Positions 34,816-45,285 of a DNA stretch of 64,000 nt are shown here, piece by piece. The notes under the pieces are model-generated. The model was given only the letters and a program-made list of their open reading frames with translations, was not told the origin of the DNA and made no database searches. The DNA comes from Apiosordaria backusii (taxonomy: Eukaryota > Ascomycota > Sordariomycetes > Sordariales > Lasiosphaeriaceae). Made by a program: the position numbers and the translations under genes. Every line of letters begins with the position of its first letter. The stretch's first letter is position 1. The stretch lies in the NCBI GenBank assembly GCA_030549205.1, contig JAUKTV010000012.1:124001-188000 (forward strand). Reading direction: 5' to 3'.

Positions 34816-35865
34816 TGTGACGGCTGTCAGATCAAGAGAAGAAGGTGTTGGGAAGGAAGTGCAGGCTGCAGTCTCGTAGCGATGAGAAGGATGGCCAGAA
34901 TGTGTGACTGAGTTGCAATGAGACTCTGAATGTCTGATCGTTTCAAAGCAAGTAAGTCGAAGGCGAGACTGAAGCTGCGGTGGACGAAGTGAAAGGTGGT
35001 CTGTAGGATGGTGGAGAGAAGTATTTATAAAGTGGAATGAGGCCGACGGGATGATGGGCACAGATCACCGTCAGAATCAGACTTTTCAAGGTCTATATCT
35101 ATCGTCTTGCCCTCGCAACTATTGTGTCATCTCGACAATAGTAGCTTGGGAGCAACCCATCGTCGCTTGGGCCATTGACGGCTTTGCCAGCCCACTGCCA
35201 GCTGCATCTAGCAATCATTTGCCATCATTTGGTCAACAAGAGGAAGGAACCATCCCTTCTGGACTGACTCACCATGAGCTCATCCAAAATACAATGCCTT
35301 AAGAAGAATGAGAGCACTCTACCAAGCTCAGCCAGCATGCTCCCCAGCCACCTCAACGAGAAAAGAGCATCCCTCGAGCCTGAGTCACTATGAGCTGTTT
35401 CCATTCAAGTGATCGTAGAGGCCGGGGGTAACTCCACCATGCTTGAGCCCATCCTACGTGTTGTCGTCATGTCAACGAGCAAAGAGCACCCCGTCGTGTC
35501 GAGCCTGAGGCACCATGACTCCTCCCCAGCCACCCTGGGCTCCGGTGCCTTAATATCATCCGATGATGGGATTGTCGAGCTTGACGGAGCATTCTGTTCA
35601 TTTAGGTGCTAGGCCCACCCGATGTGAATAGCTTCCAGCGGAGAGCACGGTGGTCGAAAATTAAATACGCCATAACTATATAGAATAGTGAAACCTACCC
35701 TGGTTTACCAACTTCATCTTGACTCCTGTCTTGCACCTTTCTTACAGATACCTCTGGTACTTTTCTCACAGACACCGAACTTGAGCTTCCGTCTAACTAC
35801 TAAAAGCAACCTTTCTTCTTCTCGACAAACACTGCTATTGACCATCTCAATCTTAAGCCGCATTC
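34816..35865. other. Divergent promoter region of family genes E and F, with a direct repeat
   Basis: About 1 kb without coding signal between the two divergent ATGs. It holds an imperfect direct repeat of roughly 40-50 bp: TCAACGAG.AAAGAGCA followed by CGAGCCTGAG.CAC.ATGA, at 35353-35393 and 35472-35520. It also carries several CACCATGA boxes. Confidence 0.5.
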
Positions 35866-36753
35866 ATGGTGAGCGAATTCCCTGATTCCACTTCCATCAC
35901 CGCCAGCACCACCTTCCGAATACTAACTGCCCTACAGGCCAGTAGCTTTGAAATCGCCATCGCTGTGACGATGGGTGTCATCGCCCCTGCTGCCATCGCC
36001 GCCTGGTACTTCTGGAGCACAAGACGGGCTGAGCAGGATGAGCCACGCCTGCCAATGTACGAGGCGCGCGGTCTCTCAGATGACGGCAGCTATACCACCG
36101 CTGCAGCACCATGGACCAAATCCACGTCGTCATCATCTGGGAGTAGCGGCACTAATTCAAACATCACGCGCCCTCCCAGAGCGCATCTCCATATGCGTGC
36201 GCCCATCTTGGGTACTACCCTGCGGGAGATCTCCTGGCTTTCCGCTCTTCCTGCCAACAATCAGCGAAGACGGGCGCCTCCCTCTGAGGGTCACAGCTCG
36301 CGGAAGAAGTCATCTCAGAAGAGCTCCTCCCAGAAAAAGCCTTCTCAATCCAAACCCTCGCAGCAGAAGTCCTTCCACAAAGGTCCTTCTCCCCATAAGT
36401 CGGTCGATAACCGCACTTGCCAAGACGCCTCTCGCCAAAGCTCCTCATACCAAACCAGTCGGCAAAGCTCCTCTCATCAGGGCTCATCACGGCAGAGCTC
36501 CGCCCATCGAGCCCCGTCTCACCGCAGCTCCTCCCACCAAGCCTCGTCTCGCCAGAACTCGTCTCACGGCAGCTCCTCGCACCAGCGCTCATCAAACCAA
36601 GGCTCCTCCCGACGCAGGTCAGCCGCCGACGAAAGCAGCTCCCGCCACAACCACACTTCCTCGTCCAGGCGAGCGGGCACTTGGAATGACGACGATACCA
36701 CACTCGTGGAATCAAGCATGAATGGCTTTCCGATGATTGCCTGTGAGAGATAA
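35866..36753 (+). CDS. Start-codon-exon family member F: membrane protein with Gln/Ser/His tail
   Basis: ATG 35866-35868, intron 35869-35937 (69 nt; GTGAGC ... ACTAAC ... TACAG), exon 2 35938-36753; 272 residues. N terminus ASSFE, span IAIAVTMGVIAPAAIAAWYF (about residues 6-26), WSTRRAEQDEPRLPMYEA junction, an LREISWLSALP segment, and a long tail of SSHQ, SSRQ and SQKKPS units (about 36,300-36,660) ending DDDTTLVESSMNGFPMIACER. The intron is 3n and stop-free, so retention would give an N-terminal extension of 23 residues. The tail differs in composition from B (PSNK) and D (SSK), so the repeat part evolves independently in each copy. Confidence 0.7.
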   Translation: MVSEFPDSTSITASTTFRILTALQASSFEIAIAVTMGVIAPAAIAAWYFWSTRRAEQDEPRLPMYEARGLSDDGSYTTAAAPWTKSTSSSSGSSGTNSNITRPPRAHLHMRAPILGTTLREISWLSALPANNQRRRAPPSEGHSSRKKSSQKSSSQKKPSQSKPSQQKSFHKGPSPHKSVDNRTCQDASRQSSSYQTSRQSSSHQGSSRQSSAHRAPSHRSSSHQASSRQNSSHGSSSHQRSSNQGSSRRRSAADESSSRHNHTSSSRRAGTWNDDDTTLVESSMNGFPMIACER

Positions 36754-37274
36754 AAGCACAAGAAAAAAACAGCCTGGAGCAGCGAACGTTGAAGCGTTGA
36801 TCTCATTCAGCTTGGGACAGAGAAAAGAACATTTCTTTTTCTTTTTGACCAGAATTCCCGATCTAGGCACAGCTTAGGAACGGAAGATATCAGTGGGTGA
36901 ACTGGAGTTGAGAGACAGTGCATAATATCTGGTTTGGGGCTGGGAGCATTTGGAAACAATCCAAGTTGGGAAGGGCAATAAAGAACACGAACTTGGCTAG
37001 GTTTGGTGGGAAGGTTTTGGCCAGCGGTTGATCTTATGGAATGGATGGTAGGGATTGAAGTTGAGACGGGTTTTAAGTTTGCCAAATTTCAAGAGGGGAA
37101 GGGGTGCTGCTTAAGAATCGATTAGGGAAGGAAGTTATTACGAGTTTTTCTTCTCCGGTGGTCTCTGCAACTTGTGAAGGGACACATTACATTCATATTG
37201 ATACCCAACACATACACCAAAGAGAGGAAAATTCTCTCGATACCGTAATGTTTGATTTTCAACTCAAAACTATG
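36754..37274. other. Convergent spacer, no gene seen
   Basis: Lies between the 3' ends of family gene F and DPH2. No conserved element is recognised; presumed 3' untranslated regions. Confidence 0.5.
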
Positions 37275-38912
37275 CTACCTCCTCTCACTCTCCCCAACTG
37301 TGTACCCCCTCGCCACACCCCTCCTTCCCTCTTCAATAGCTGTACTCTCTTCCTCGGTGTAATCACTCCCTAACCCTTGCCACGTCCGCTGTGACCTCAA
37401 GAACTCAGCACCGGGACTAACAACCCCATTCACCATGGCCAATTCGGCCTTTGGTCTGAGCGTAAGCGAAGTGTTCCCGCTACCCTCCAGTTGTTTCGTC
37501 TCCTCGTCTTGCTCCCCATTCCTCTGCTTCCCCTCCTTGGCCTTCCTAACCCTCATCGGCCGACTAGTACTAACCAACTTCCCAGTCCTCAGATCAAACT
37601 CCGGCGGGGCAGACTCTTCCTCACTGTCATCATCCCCCTCCTCCTCCTGTTGCTCCTCCCCATCTTCCCCCTCTTCATTCCCTCCCACCTCATCACCCTC
37701 CTTCTCCTCCTCCGGGTCCTTCACCCCCTCAATACCCCCCCACCACTCCCCGCCCCAAACCCTCTCCTCATCACTCTGCAACGCAACCCCCAGCTCAAAC
37801 GGCGTGACCACTGGCTGAAAGAACCCCGCATCATCCTCCACCAAACTCGACTCCCAGCACCCAACCACCACCCACCCGTCAATCTCGGCAAAGTTTGCCA
37901 GCTTTGCCGGGTTGAGTTTTCCCACTACTACCGTGTAGCTCTTCTTGTTGGCGGCAGCGATCTGTTTCTTGAGGGCGTCCACCGAGGAGAGGTAGTTTGA
38001 TACCGAAAGAGTGTTGACTAATATCCCTATTATCCCCGCTGTTGAGAGCGACAATAGCTTGGCGTATCGGCGCCCCAAGAGCCGGCGGGCGGAGAGGGAA
38101 CTGGAGGATGGGAAGGGGGAGGAGGGGGTGTTGTGGATGTAGAGGTTGGAAACACGGGAGGAGAGGGCTAGTAGGAGCGCGGTGGGGGGTGTGGAGATGT
38201 GGAAGAGGGAGTGTTCTTTTAGGGATTCAGGGATCGGGGTGTCTTCAGATGGGGTGGGGGAGACAATCTTGCGGTTGGGGATGATGTTTGTTGGGTCGTG
38301 GGTGATGGTTGTGGAGAGGAGGTTTGTGTACCCTGCCGATGAGAGTGATGAGGCGAGGGCGGGGACGTGGGATTGGTAGGTTACGTCGGCCATGATGACT
38401 ACCTTCGAGTCCATGTCTGGGTATTCCTTCTTGAACGCGTCGATGGTCTCGTCGAGGTCGAGTTGGTATTGGGTAAAGACGTAGATGACGGGAAGTCTTG
38501 ATGTGGGGGAGAGACAGGACCGGCCGTAGTGGACGACGACTTGGGCATCGGCGTGCTCGGCGGCAACTTCGTCGACACAGCATGCGCTGTAGGAGGTGTC
38601 GGCCAGGATGAATATCTTCTCTTCTGTTTTTGGCCCAGACTCCTCCTCTTTTGGGAGAGCATTGAGCTCGTCCTTCAGTGCTTGGACTAGCCTAGGCGCA
38701 TCAACCAGCATCGAGTCTGGGAATTGGAGGGCTATTGTCTTCCATTTTGCCTGTCGCAATTCTCGCGCCGTCCGTGCGACTTCGTAGATTTCGCGGAGTT
38801 CATCGTCGGTTTTTCGTGGCGCCTTGGTCTCGGTTTGGGAATCTGGATCGGCGCGCTCGAAGAGATATTCGGCTGGGGTCGAGAGAACGGGCGCGGAAGA
38901 GAGTTCGGTCAT
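37275..38912 (-). CDS. DPH2: Diphthamide biosynthesis protein 2
   Basis: Single exon, 545 residues from ATG 38912 (upstream in-frame Met codons lack support). Dph2 partners Dph1 in the radical 3-amino-3-carboxypropyl transfer from S-adenosylmethionine to a His of elongation factor 2, the first step of diphthamide formation. Three conserved domains are visible: the first with KTIALQFPDSML and YSACCVDEVAA (Cys 111/112), the second starting at VHYGRSCLS (Cys 133), the third with VVGCWESSLVEDDAGFFQPVVTPFEL. These Cys positions correspond to the cluster region of the family. A strongly acidic insert (EEGEDGEEQQEEEGDDDSEEES, about residues 415-440) precedes the C-terminal REFLRSQRTWQGL-like end; such inserts are common in fungal orthologues. 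Convergent with family gene F. Confidence 0.95.
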   Translation of the reverse strand: MTELSSAPVLSTPAEYLFERADPDSQTETKAPRKTDDELREIYEVARTARELRQAKWKTIALQFPDSMLVDAPRLVQALKDELNALPKEEESGPKTEEKIFILADTSYSACCVDEVAAEHADAQVVVHYGRSCLSPTSRLPVIYVFTQYQLDLDETIDAFKKEYPDMDSKVVIMADVTYQSHVPALASSLSSAGYTNLLSTTITHDPTNIIPNRKIVSPTPSEDTPIPESLKEHSLFHISTPPTALLLALSSRVSNLYIHNTPSSPFPSSSSLSARRLLGRRYAKLLSLSTAGIIGILVNTLSVSNYLSSVDALKKQIAAANKKSYTVVVGKLNPAKLANFAEIDGWVVVGCWESSLVEDDAGFFQPVVTPFELGVALQSDEERVWGGEWWGGIEGVKDPEEEKEGDEVGGNEEGEDGEEQQEEEGDDDSEEESAPPEFDLRTGKLVSTSRPMRVRKAKEGKQRNGEQDEETKQLEGSGNTSLTLRPKAELAMVNGVVSPGAEFLRSQRTWQGLGSDYTEEESTAIEEGRRGVARGYTVGESERR

Positions 38913-39288
38913 TTTTGCTATCGCGTCAGTGCTCGACGGCTCGTTGTTGGTGGTTGTCGCCGTCCGAACAGTGCCATGAACTTTTTTTTGGCGGATGCGG
39001 GGCACTGTCGATCTAAAGACTGCCCCGCGATTTGGGTGACGTTGGTCCCCTTGGTGATCCCCACTAAATTCTGCCTGGCGTGCTGTCCCGGCAGGCAATT
39101 AGTTTACAGTGGGGCAGTGGCTTTTGGGGAACGCTGAAACACGATCAACACAGCGCGGAACACCGCAAGAGACGACGACAACATTCCAAATATTTAACAT
39201 CATTATTTTTTAAGATCCGATCCAAACGCCAGAAAATGCTTGGACCGCTATTATATCGCTTTTGCCACCCATTAATAAATCCTAAACA
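38913..39288. other. Spacer between DPH2 and the MFS gene
   Basis: Promoter region of DPH2 (minus) and 3' end of the transporter (minus). No other feature is seen. Confidence 0.5.
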
Positions 39289-40906
39289 CTAAAACACGGT
39301 CAGAGGATTCCACCCAACAGCAAGCACCCTTGTGGCCGTGTAGAAGCCAAGCGCAACAGCATACGAGATGCTCGAAAACAAAATCACGGCCGTCCAACCA
39401 GAGCTGGATAACAAGGCGCCGCCAATGGGGACACTGCTCAGAGTTCCAAAACTGGCCACCATCATGGCCGTCGAAAAGAGTCGCCCAAACTTTCGGTGGT
39501 CGCAAAGCTGACCCAGACATACCGGAACCAAGCCAATGTTGCTGCCACTGCCAAACCCAAAGAGCACAGCATAGGCAATCAGCAACGAGTTCGAATGTCC
39601 CGCTGGCAACCACAGCGCCAGCCCGGTAATCAGGCAGACGGCGATGGTGATGATGATAACGTTGAACCGCCCAATCTTATCCGCCAGTATCCCTGGCAGC
39701 ACACGTCCCAGCACAGACCCGGCGTTCAGGTACGACAGCAGCAAATAACTTTCCGTCGCGTCCTGCCCGTGGTCGACCGCATACGACACGATGTATGTCA
39801 ATGGCACAAACAGACCCCACTCCATGAAGAAGACGCCCAGGGCTGCGCAGGCGAACCGGGCATCCTTGAACACCGAAAAGTCGGGCCACACCGACTGGAC
39901 CTTATCGCCCTTCGCCGGTGGCAGTCGGGTCTTGATGAAGAGATTGGCTGGGATGGCCAAGCCGAGCATGATCAAAGCGAGGACACGGCTGCTCCAGTCA
40001 AAACCAATGGTCGGCAACAGCTCCCGAAGAACGATGGGGAAAATCACGCCGCCAATGCCGCCCGCAGTGCTGGCAATGCCCGTAGCAAAGCCTCGCCGGA
40101 CGTTGAAGAAGTGCGCGATGGAGCCATAGGCAGGGCAGTTGAGCAAGGCGCCACCCAGGCCGCCCAATACCGAGTAGGTGAGGATGATTTGGTAGTATTC
40201 TGGTTCATGGTTAGCGTCTTGACCAGCAGAAGATAGGTAGGGGACACTCACTCGTACACCAGCTCAGCAGCAACAAACTGAGCACAATCATCAGGCATCC
40301 CACAGCAACAATCACCCTCGATCCATAACGATCAAAAATAGGTCCAACCTGAACACCCACGAAAAACACGATAAACAAATACAAGCTAAAGATCCACCCA
40401 ATCTCACTTGGTGAGTGATCCTTCAACTGGTTCGTCGAAAAATACGACTCAAACACGGCAGCCGAGTTGATCAACCCATACAACGAAAGCATAGCACAAA
40501 ACGACCCCAAAACCACTAACCACCCCTGGACACCTCCCTCTGGAAAGTCAATGGTGGTCGCCGCCGACGGTGAGCGTTCCAGTTCCAGCTCAGGGTCCGT
40601 TTCGGTAGTTGGGCCATAGTGATTGGCGTCTGGTATGTGCTTTGACGAACGACGGGACGCCACTCTGTCTACTCTGATCGGTTCTACCTCGGGGTCGGGG
40701 TCGGTGTCGGACGAGGAAGAGTCAATCGGGGATCTTTTCTCGGCACCTCCTGCTATTGGCACGTCCAATGTTGAATCTGACGGGTTGCCGTAGGGCTGTG
40801 GTGGTGGTGGTGATGATGTTGATGAGGAATTGGTGACGCCATAGGGGTTGCTTACGCCGGCATCCCCTGTTTTGGTGTCATGGCTTTCGTTATGATGAGA
40901 TGGCAT
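39289..40906 (-). CDS. MFS monocarboxylate-type transporter
   Basis: Exons 40906-40252 and 40199-39289, with a 52-nt intron (GTGAGT ... GCTAAC ... CCAG); 521 residues. A Ser/Pro-rich cytosolic N terminus (about 120 residues) is followed by the family entry motif PEGGVQGWLVVLGSF and twelve predicted spans. The loop between spans 2 and 3 reads GPIFDRYGSR, equivalent to the MFS signature. Later features are YGSIAHFFNVRRGFATGIAS and the central LPPAKGDK loop. The pattern matches the fungal monocarboxylate/riboflavin-type (MCH/ESBP6-like) group of the major facilitator superfamily at the plasma membrane. The substrate cannot be deduced. No neighbour suggests a metabolic cluster. Confidence 0.88.
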
Positions 40907-42734
40907 TTGTTGGACCCCAGAATGCGGGCACGAAACGCCTCAACGTCTCCCGGGCAAGCCGGAAAGTGGGTATGTTTTTTTGCGGAAGCTATGTGGGAGG
41001 GGGCGGGATTCGGCTGTTTCCGGTCTCTTGACGGGATCGGTACCGATGCGGTGATGTGGGGCCGTTAAAGATGTTGGTGCTGATCTTCTTGTCTAACAGA
41101 AACACCAATATTTCTTCAGCTGTTCAAGAAAAGATGAAAAGGAGAAGTTGTCAGTCACATTCAAGGAGGAACTGGCAAGACGGAACAGAAAAGGGGACAG
41201 TGACCAATGCTAAAAAGAAAATTCGCCCGCGTGGGTCTCGGTCCCAGACAGCCTTCTCCACAGTTTTCTCAGTTATTCCCGGCCGGCATGACCATTAGAT
41301 TTCCAAACGGCTTCGGCATTGCCTCGAAGGGCAACTCTGCGCGGGAAAAGCTGACATAATTGGCGGTGTATTGGTCATGGAAATGACCACTTTCCGATAG
41401 TTTTGCCCGCTTCCGGGGGAGCATTGGGGAGCCTGACGTGCAGCTTGAATGTGGGCCGAGTCCGAGCGGTGCACCGGCAACGCCTCCCGAGAGAGACTAT
41501 CGGGAATCGGGGGGCGAGGCGGCAGGGCCCGATAACTTGAGGGTCCCGCTCTTTTCGAGCTGCCGTTTCAACACCAGTTGGGGGATTCTGGAATCGTTGA
41601 AACGACAAGAGGGAACAAACGCCAAGAGACTGTGGAGGAGCACAGTAAAAATATTTGGTCTCGGCATGCGGGCGGGTTGGCGGTTGGCTGCAGTGGACGG
41701 CTCCCGTCACCCATGTCATTTTTGCATGCCATCCGCACCCTCGAGTGCGTGCTTCGGAACCGAGCATGGCGATGATGCAGTCGAGACTTGAGTTGAAGTT
41801 GCACAGCGCGAGATGTCGGGTAGGGGAAGCTGTCAGAAAATCTACAGCCATTGATATTGGAACCCGGTGTTTGACTGACTCCCCATAGGAAACCACTTTG
41901 GAGCGTTGGCCTGGATTGGACGACTCGCATACCAACAACGCGCCGCTTGAACTGGGGAAATTTTGACAGGCCCTGTTGCTTGTTAGCGTTAAAAGACGAC
42001 GTACACCATGACGCGGCACCAGGTGGCCTCCTGGTGTTTCAACATGCTGGCTGACAACAGTGATAGAGACCGGCTTCTGAATCTTTTTTTGATCACGGTC
42101 ATTGGATGCTTCTTTTAGAGTAACCCTGGACTGTCAGCAAGTTTGAGGCCAAACGATCGTGCCAGTATCAAACCAAGCTGATCGCTGATTGGCCAGCTCG
42201 TCAAATCGTCCAACAACCTCGAGACTGGGCAAGGCTGATGTCTGGATGTCTCGCCAAAGGAGGCGCCAGAGGCACAGTAAACATGGTAAAGAGAGTGACG
42301 ATTGGCCAACTCGCCAAACATCAGATCCTGCAAGGCTAGCGTCGAAGCTGAGCCCTTTGACACGACGACGTTTTAAATTTAGGGGTCGTGGCTGAGACCT
42401 TTTTTCTTTCTAGAAGCTTGATATCATATCTGACATTTTTCTACGATCCGTGCTTGTTCGGTCCTTGTACAAGTGTATAAGAGCGGTGTTGTTTCTCTCA
42501 CAAATTGACAGCTTCTCTTCACCTTCATCTGGACATATTTCATCCCTCAGCTGTACACACTACCAGCCCGAGCTCTGGTGACCATCAGTCATCACTTCAT
42601 CGAGACTTGGTCTCAGCTTTTCTTTTCATTTGACCCATCTTTTCATACTACCGGTCCCAGCTCTGTCCCGGCTCTCCACAATCCCAGTCGTAGCACCTCA
42701 ATTGTTCTCACATTATATTCCCTATCCCATCAAG
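40907..42734. other. 1.8-kb intergenic region, no gene supported
   Basis: Divergent promoters of the transporter (minus) and the carboxypeptidase (plus). Several overlapping frames on both strands (41375-42019) lack start context and motif. A CT-rich leader precedes the ATG at 42735. Confidence 0.5.
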
Positions 42735-44737
42735 ATGCGCCCCCTCCGTTTCCTTTTGGGCGCTCTTGCGCCCTCCGCCTACGCCCAGAACTTTGTCAAA
42801 ACACCCCAAGACACTACCCTCATCCTATCCGAGAACTTCCCCGGCGCCTCCATCACCTACAAAGAAACCACCGGCCACCTCTGTGAAACGACCCCGGGCG
42901 TCAAGTCCTGGTCGGGATACGTCCACCTCCCGTCCACCCTCCTCGCCGACGCCCCCTCCTCGGTCAACATGAGCATCTTCTTTTGGTATTTCCAAGCCCG
43001 GAAAAACCCCAGCAAGGCACCGACGTCAATCTACATCAGCGGCGGGCCCGGTGCGTCTTCGTTTGACGAAACAAATGGTTTCCCGTGCAGTTTCAATCCT
43101 GATGGGAACAGTACGAGGGTGAATGAGCACAGTTGGAACGAGGAGGTGAATATGCTGTATGTTGACCAGCCCGTGGGGGCGGGGTTCAGTTACTCGAGGG
43201 TGGTGAATGGGGTGGTGGATTTGATGGATAGTTTGGCGGAGGATGGGTCGTTCTTTACGCCTGGGACGGTGGGGGAACTTGAGGGGAGGATGAACCTGAC
43301 GGTGGTGGGGGCGACGATTCAAAGTCTTGATCCGGGGGAGGGGGTGAATACCACGCAGCAGGCGGCGAGGGTGATGTGGTGGTTTGGGCAGGTTTGGTTT
43401 GGGGAGTTTCCGGGGTATGGTGATACTTCTAACAAAGAGATTAGTTTGTGGACTGTTTCGGTATGCTCCCCTCTCTGTTTTGTTATATCTGATTACTGAC
43501 TAACAATTCTCAGTACGGAGGGTTTTACGGCCCTGCCTTTTTAGCTCACTTCCATCGCCAATCTGCCACCCTCCCCTCCCCTGATCGACCCAAGGAGATA
43601 CCCCTCCAGCTCTCCACCCTAGGCATCCAAAACGGCTGCATGGACGTCCTCACTATGGGAATGTCGTACCTTGACTTTGCGGTGAACAACACCTACGATA
43701 TTGTGGCTTACCCGGAGGAGATTTACACCGCGGCAAAGACTAACCTGACGGAATTCTGCCAGCCGCTTCTGGTGTCCTGTCGGGAGGCGGTAGCTGATGG
43801 GGATCCGTTGGGGTATGGGAATAATCAGACTGTCAATGAGGCGTGCGCGATGGCGGGGGGGGTGTGCTTTGGGTTTGTCCAGGGGGCGTTTACGAGTTAT
43901 TCACGGTTGAATCCGTTTGATATTACGCTGTCACACCCGGAGACGTATCCTGCGCTGCACTGGGTCAACTACCTCAATCAACCCTGGGTGCAATCCGCGC
44001 TTGGTGTTCCACTCAACTTCACAGCTGGATCCCGCGTTACGGGGGGTGTGTTCTTCGGGATGACAGGTGATCCGATGAGGCATGACCTCTCTGACATTTC
44101 CTACCTCCTTGAGAATGGGATAAAAGTCGCGATGGTGTATGGGGATTTGGATTACAGGTGTAATTGGTTTGGTGCGGAAGAAATTTCCCTCGCGATTGGG
44201 GGGGAGGAGTTAAAATCGGCGGGGTATGCTGAGGTCAAAGTGGGAAACAAGACTGGGGGGATGGTGAGGGAGGTGGAGGGGTTGAGTTTTGTACGGGTGT
44301 TTGACGCTGGGCATAGTGTTTATACTTACCAACCTGAGCTGGTGAATGAGGTTTTCAAGAGGGTTATGAGCGGGAGGGATGTTGCTACTGGGGAAGGGCA
44401 GGTGGGTGGGGGGTACAAGACCGAGGGACCGGGGGATGTGAGGGGGTTGAAGGTGAAGGCGATAGAGGGGAGGGATGCGGGTTGTTTTTTGGCGGATGTG
44501 GGGAGGACATGTGAGGAGAATCAGATTGAGGCGTTGAGGGAGGGGAGGGTGAGGGTTGAGAATGGGATGGTGATTGAGCCTGGTCGTGAGGGGGAGAACA
44601 AGCAAGGCGGGGAGGGTGGTGATGAGAAGGGAGGGGAGGAGCAGAAACAAGTCAAGAGTGCTGGGGCGGTTAGGGAGACGGCTGCCATAGCCGTGGCTGT
44701 CATGCCCATGGGGTTGATGACCTTGGCTTTGCTCTAG
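42735..44737 (+). CDS. Serine carboxypeptidase (S10 family), secreted, GPI-type C terminus
   Basis: Exons 42735-43460 and 43514-44737, with a 53-nt intron ending CTCAG; 649 residues. A signal peptide (MRPLRFLLGALAPSAYA) is visible. The S10 signatures follow: SGGPGAS with SIYI before it (oxyanion region), YVDQPVGAGFSYS, the nucleophile motif WTVSYGG in which Ser242 is the last codon of exon 1, VYGDLDYRCNW (catalytic Asp) and FDAGHSVYTYQPE (catalytic His). NxT/S sites are frequent. The C terminus ends in a Glu/Lys-rich linker and the hydrophobic TAAIAVAVMPMGLMTLALL, suggesting a GPI anchor. It likely trims C-terminal residues of peptides at the cell surface. It is similar to the carboxypeptidase S1 subgroup. 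A long Gly/Glu-rich insert before the anchor is unusual. Confidence 0.93.
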
Positions 44738-45285
44738 TCTCTACACGGCTCACTTCGGGAGATGATCTGTTCGATCCCGCATTTCTCGGTGTTTGCAAGC
44801 TGAGACTTGCTTCAAAGCTCGGATTGGGAGTGAAAAAGGGTCGGATTGAGACTATCTGATGGTTGAACACCTACCTAGGTTCGATCTTTCTGCAATATCT
44901 TATCTGGGTGGTTTGTTTAGATTGACACCTCGGTACCTGGTATATATAGGCTTAGATATCAGCATTTTCTTTCTGACATTTTTATTTTCCGGCACTCTTT
45001 TATTAGTTATGCCTTTTGGCTACATGTTGGGGGTTGGATCTTGTGAATGGGTCCCGTCGTTAGAGCGGCGTTCCCATTGGGTATGGGGGGCCAAGTGCTG
45101 TGCCAGAACTGTGCATACCTACCTTTGGCATGATTTCTACATCTCACCGACCCCAGGTTTGTGAAACATGAATTCTGATCTGAAATATGGAAAATCCTCA
45201 GCGGCACATCTTGAATAATATAAGCGATCCGTGAATTTGGCCATCAACGCTTTTGCCTTCCAAAGTTCCAAGACCGGACCTGAGA
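44738..45285. other. Spacer before the Zn2Cys6 gene
   Basis: No coding signal. It contains ACCTAGGT at about 44873 and AT-rich sequence near 44,940-45,000, and presumably the promoter of the regulator. Confidence 0.5.

Noticed and set aside
26999..35940. Translation straight through ATG-GTAAG in genes A and F without splicing
   Set aside because: Possible in A and F because those introns are 3n and stop-free, but B, C and D stop within the same interval, and all six have a donor, branch site and acceptor at equivalent places. Splicing is the simpler reading.
35975..36721. Second plus-strand frame of 248 codons inside family gene F
   Set aside because: Starts inside exon 2 with no membrane span; a frame shadow of the low-complexity tail.
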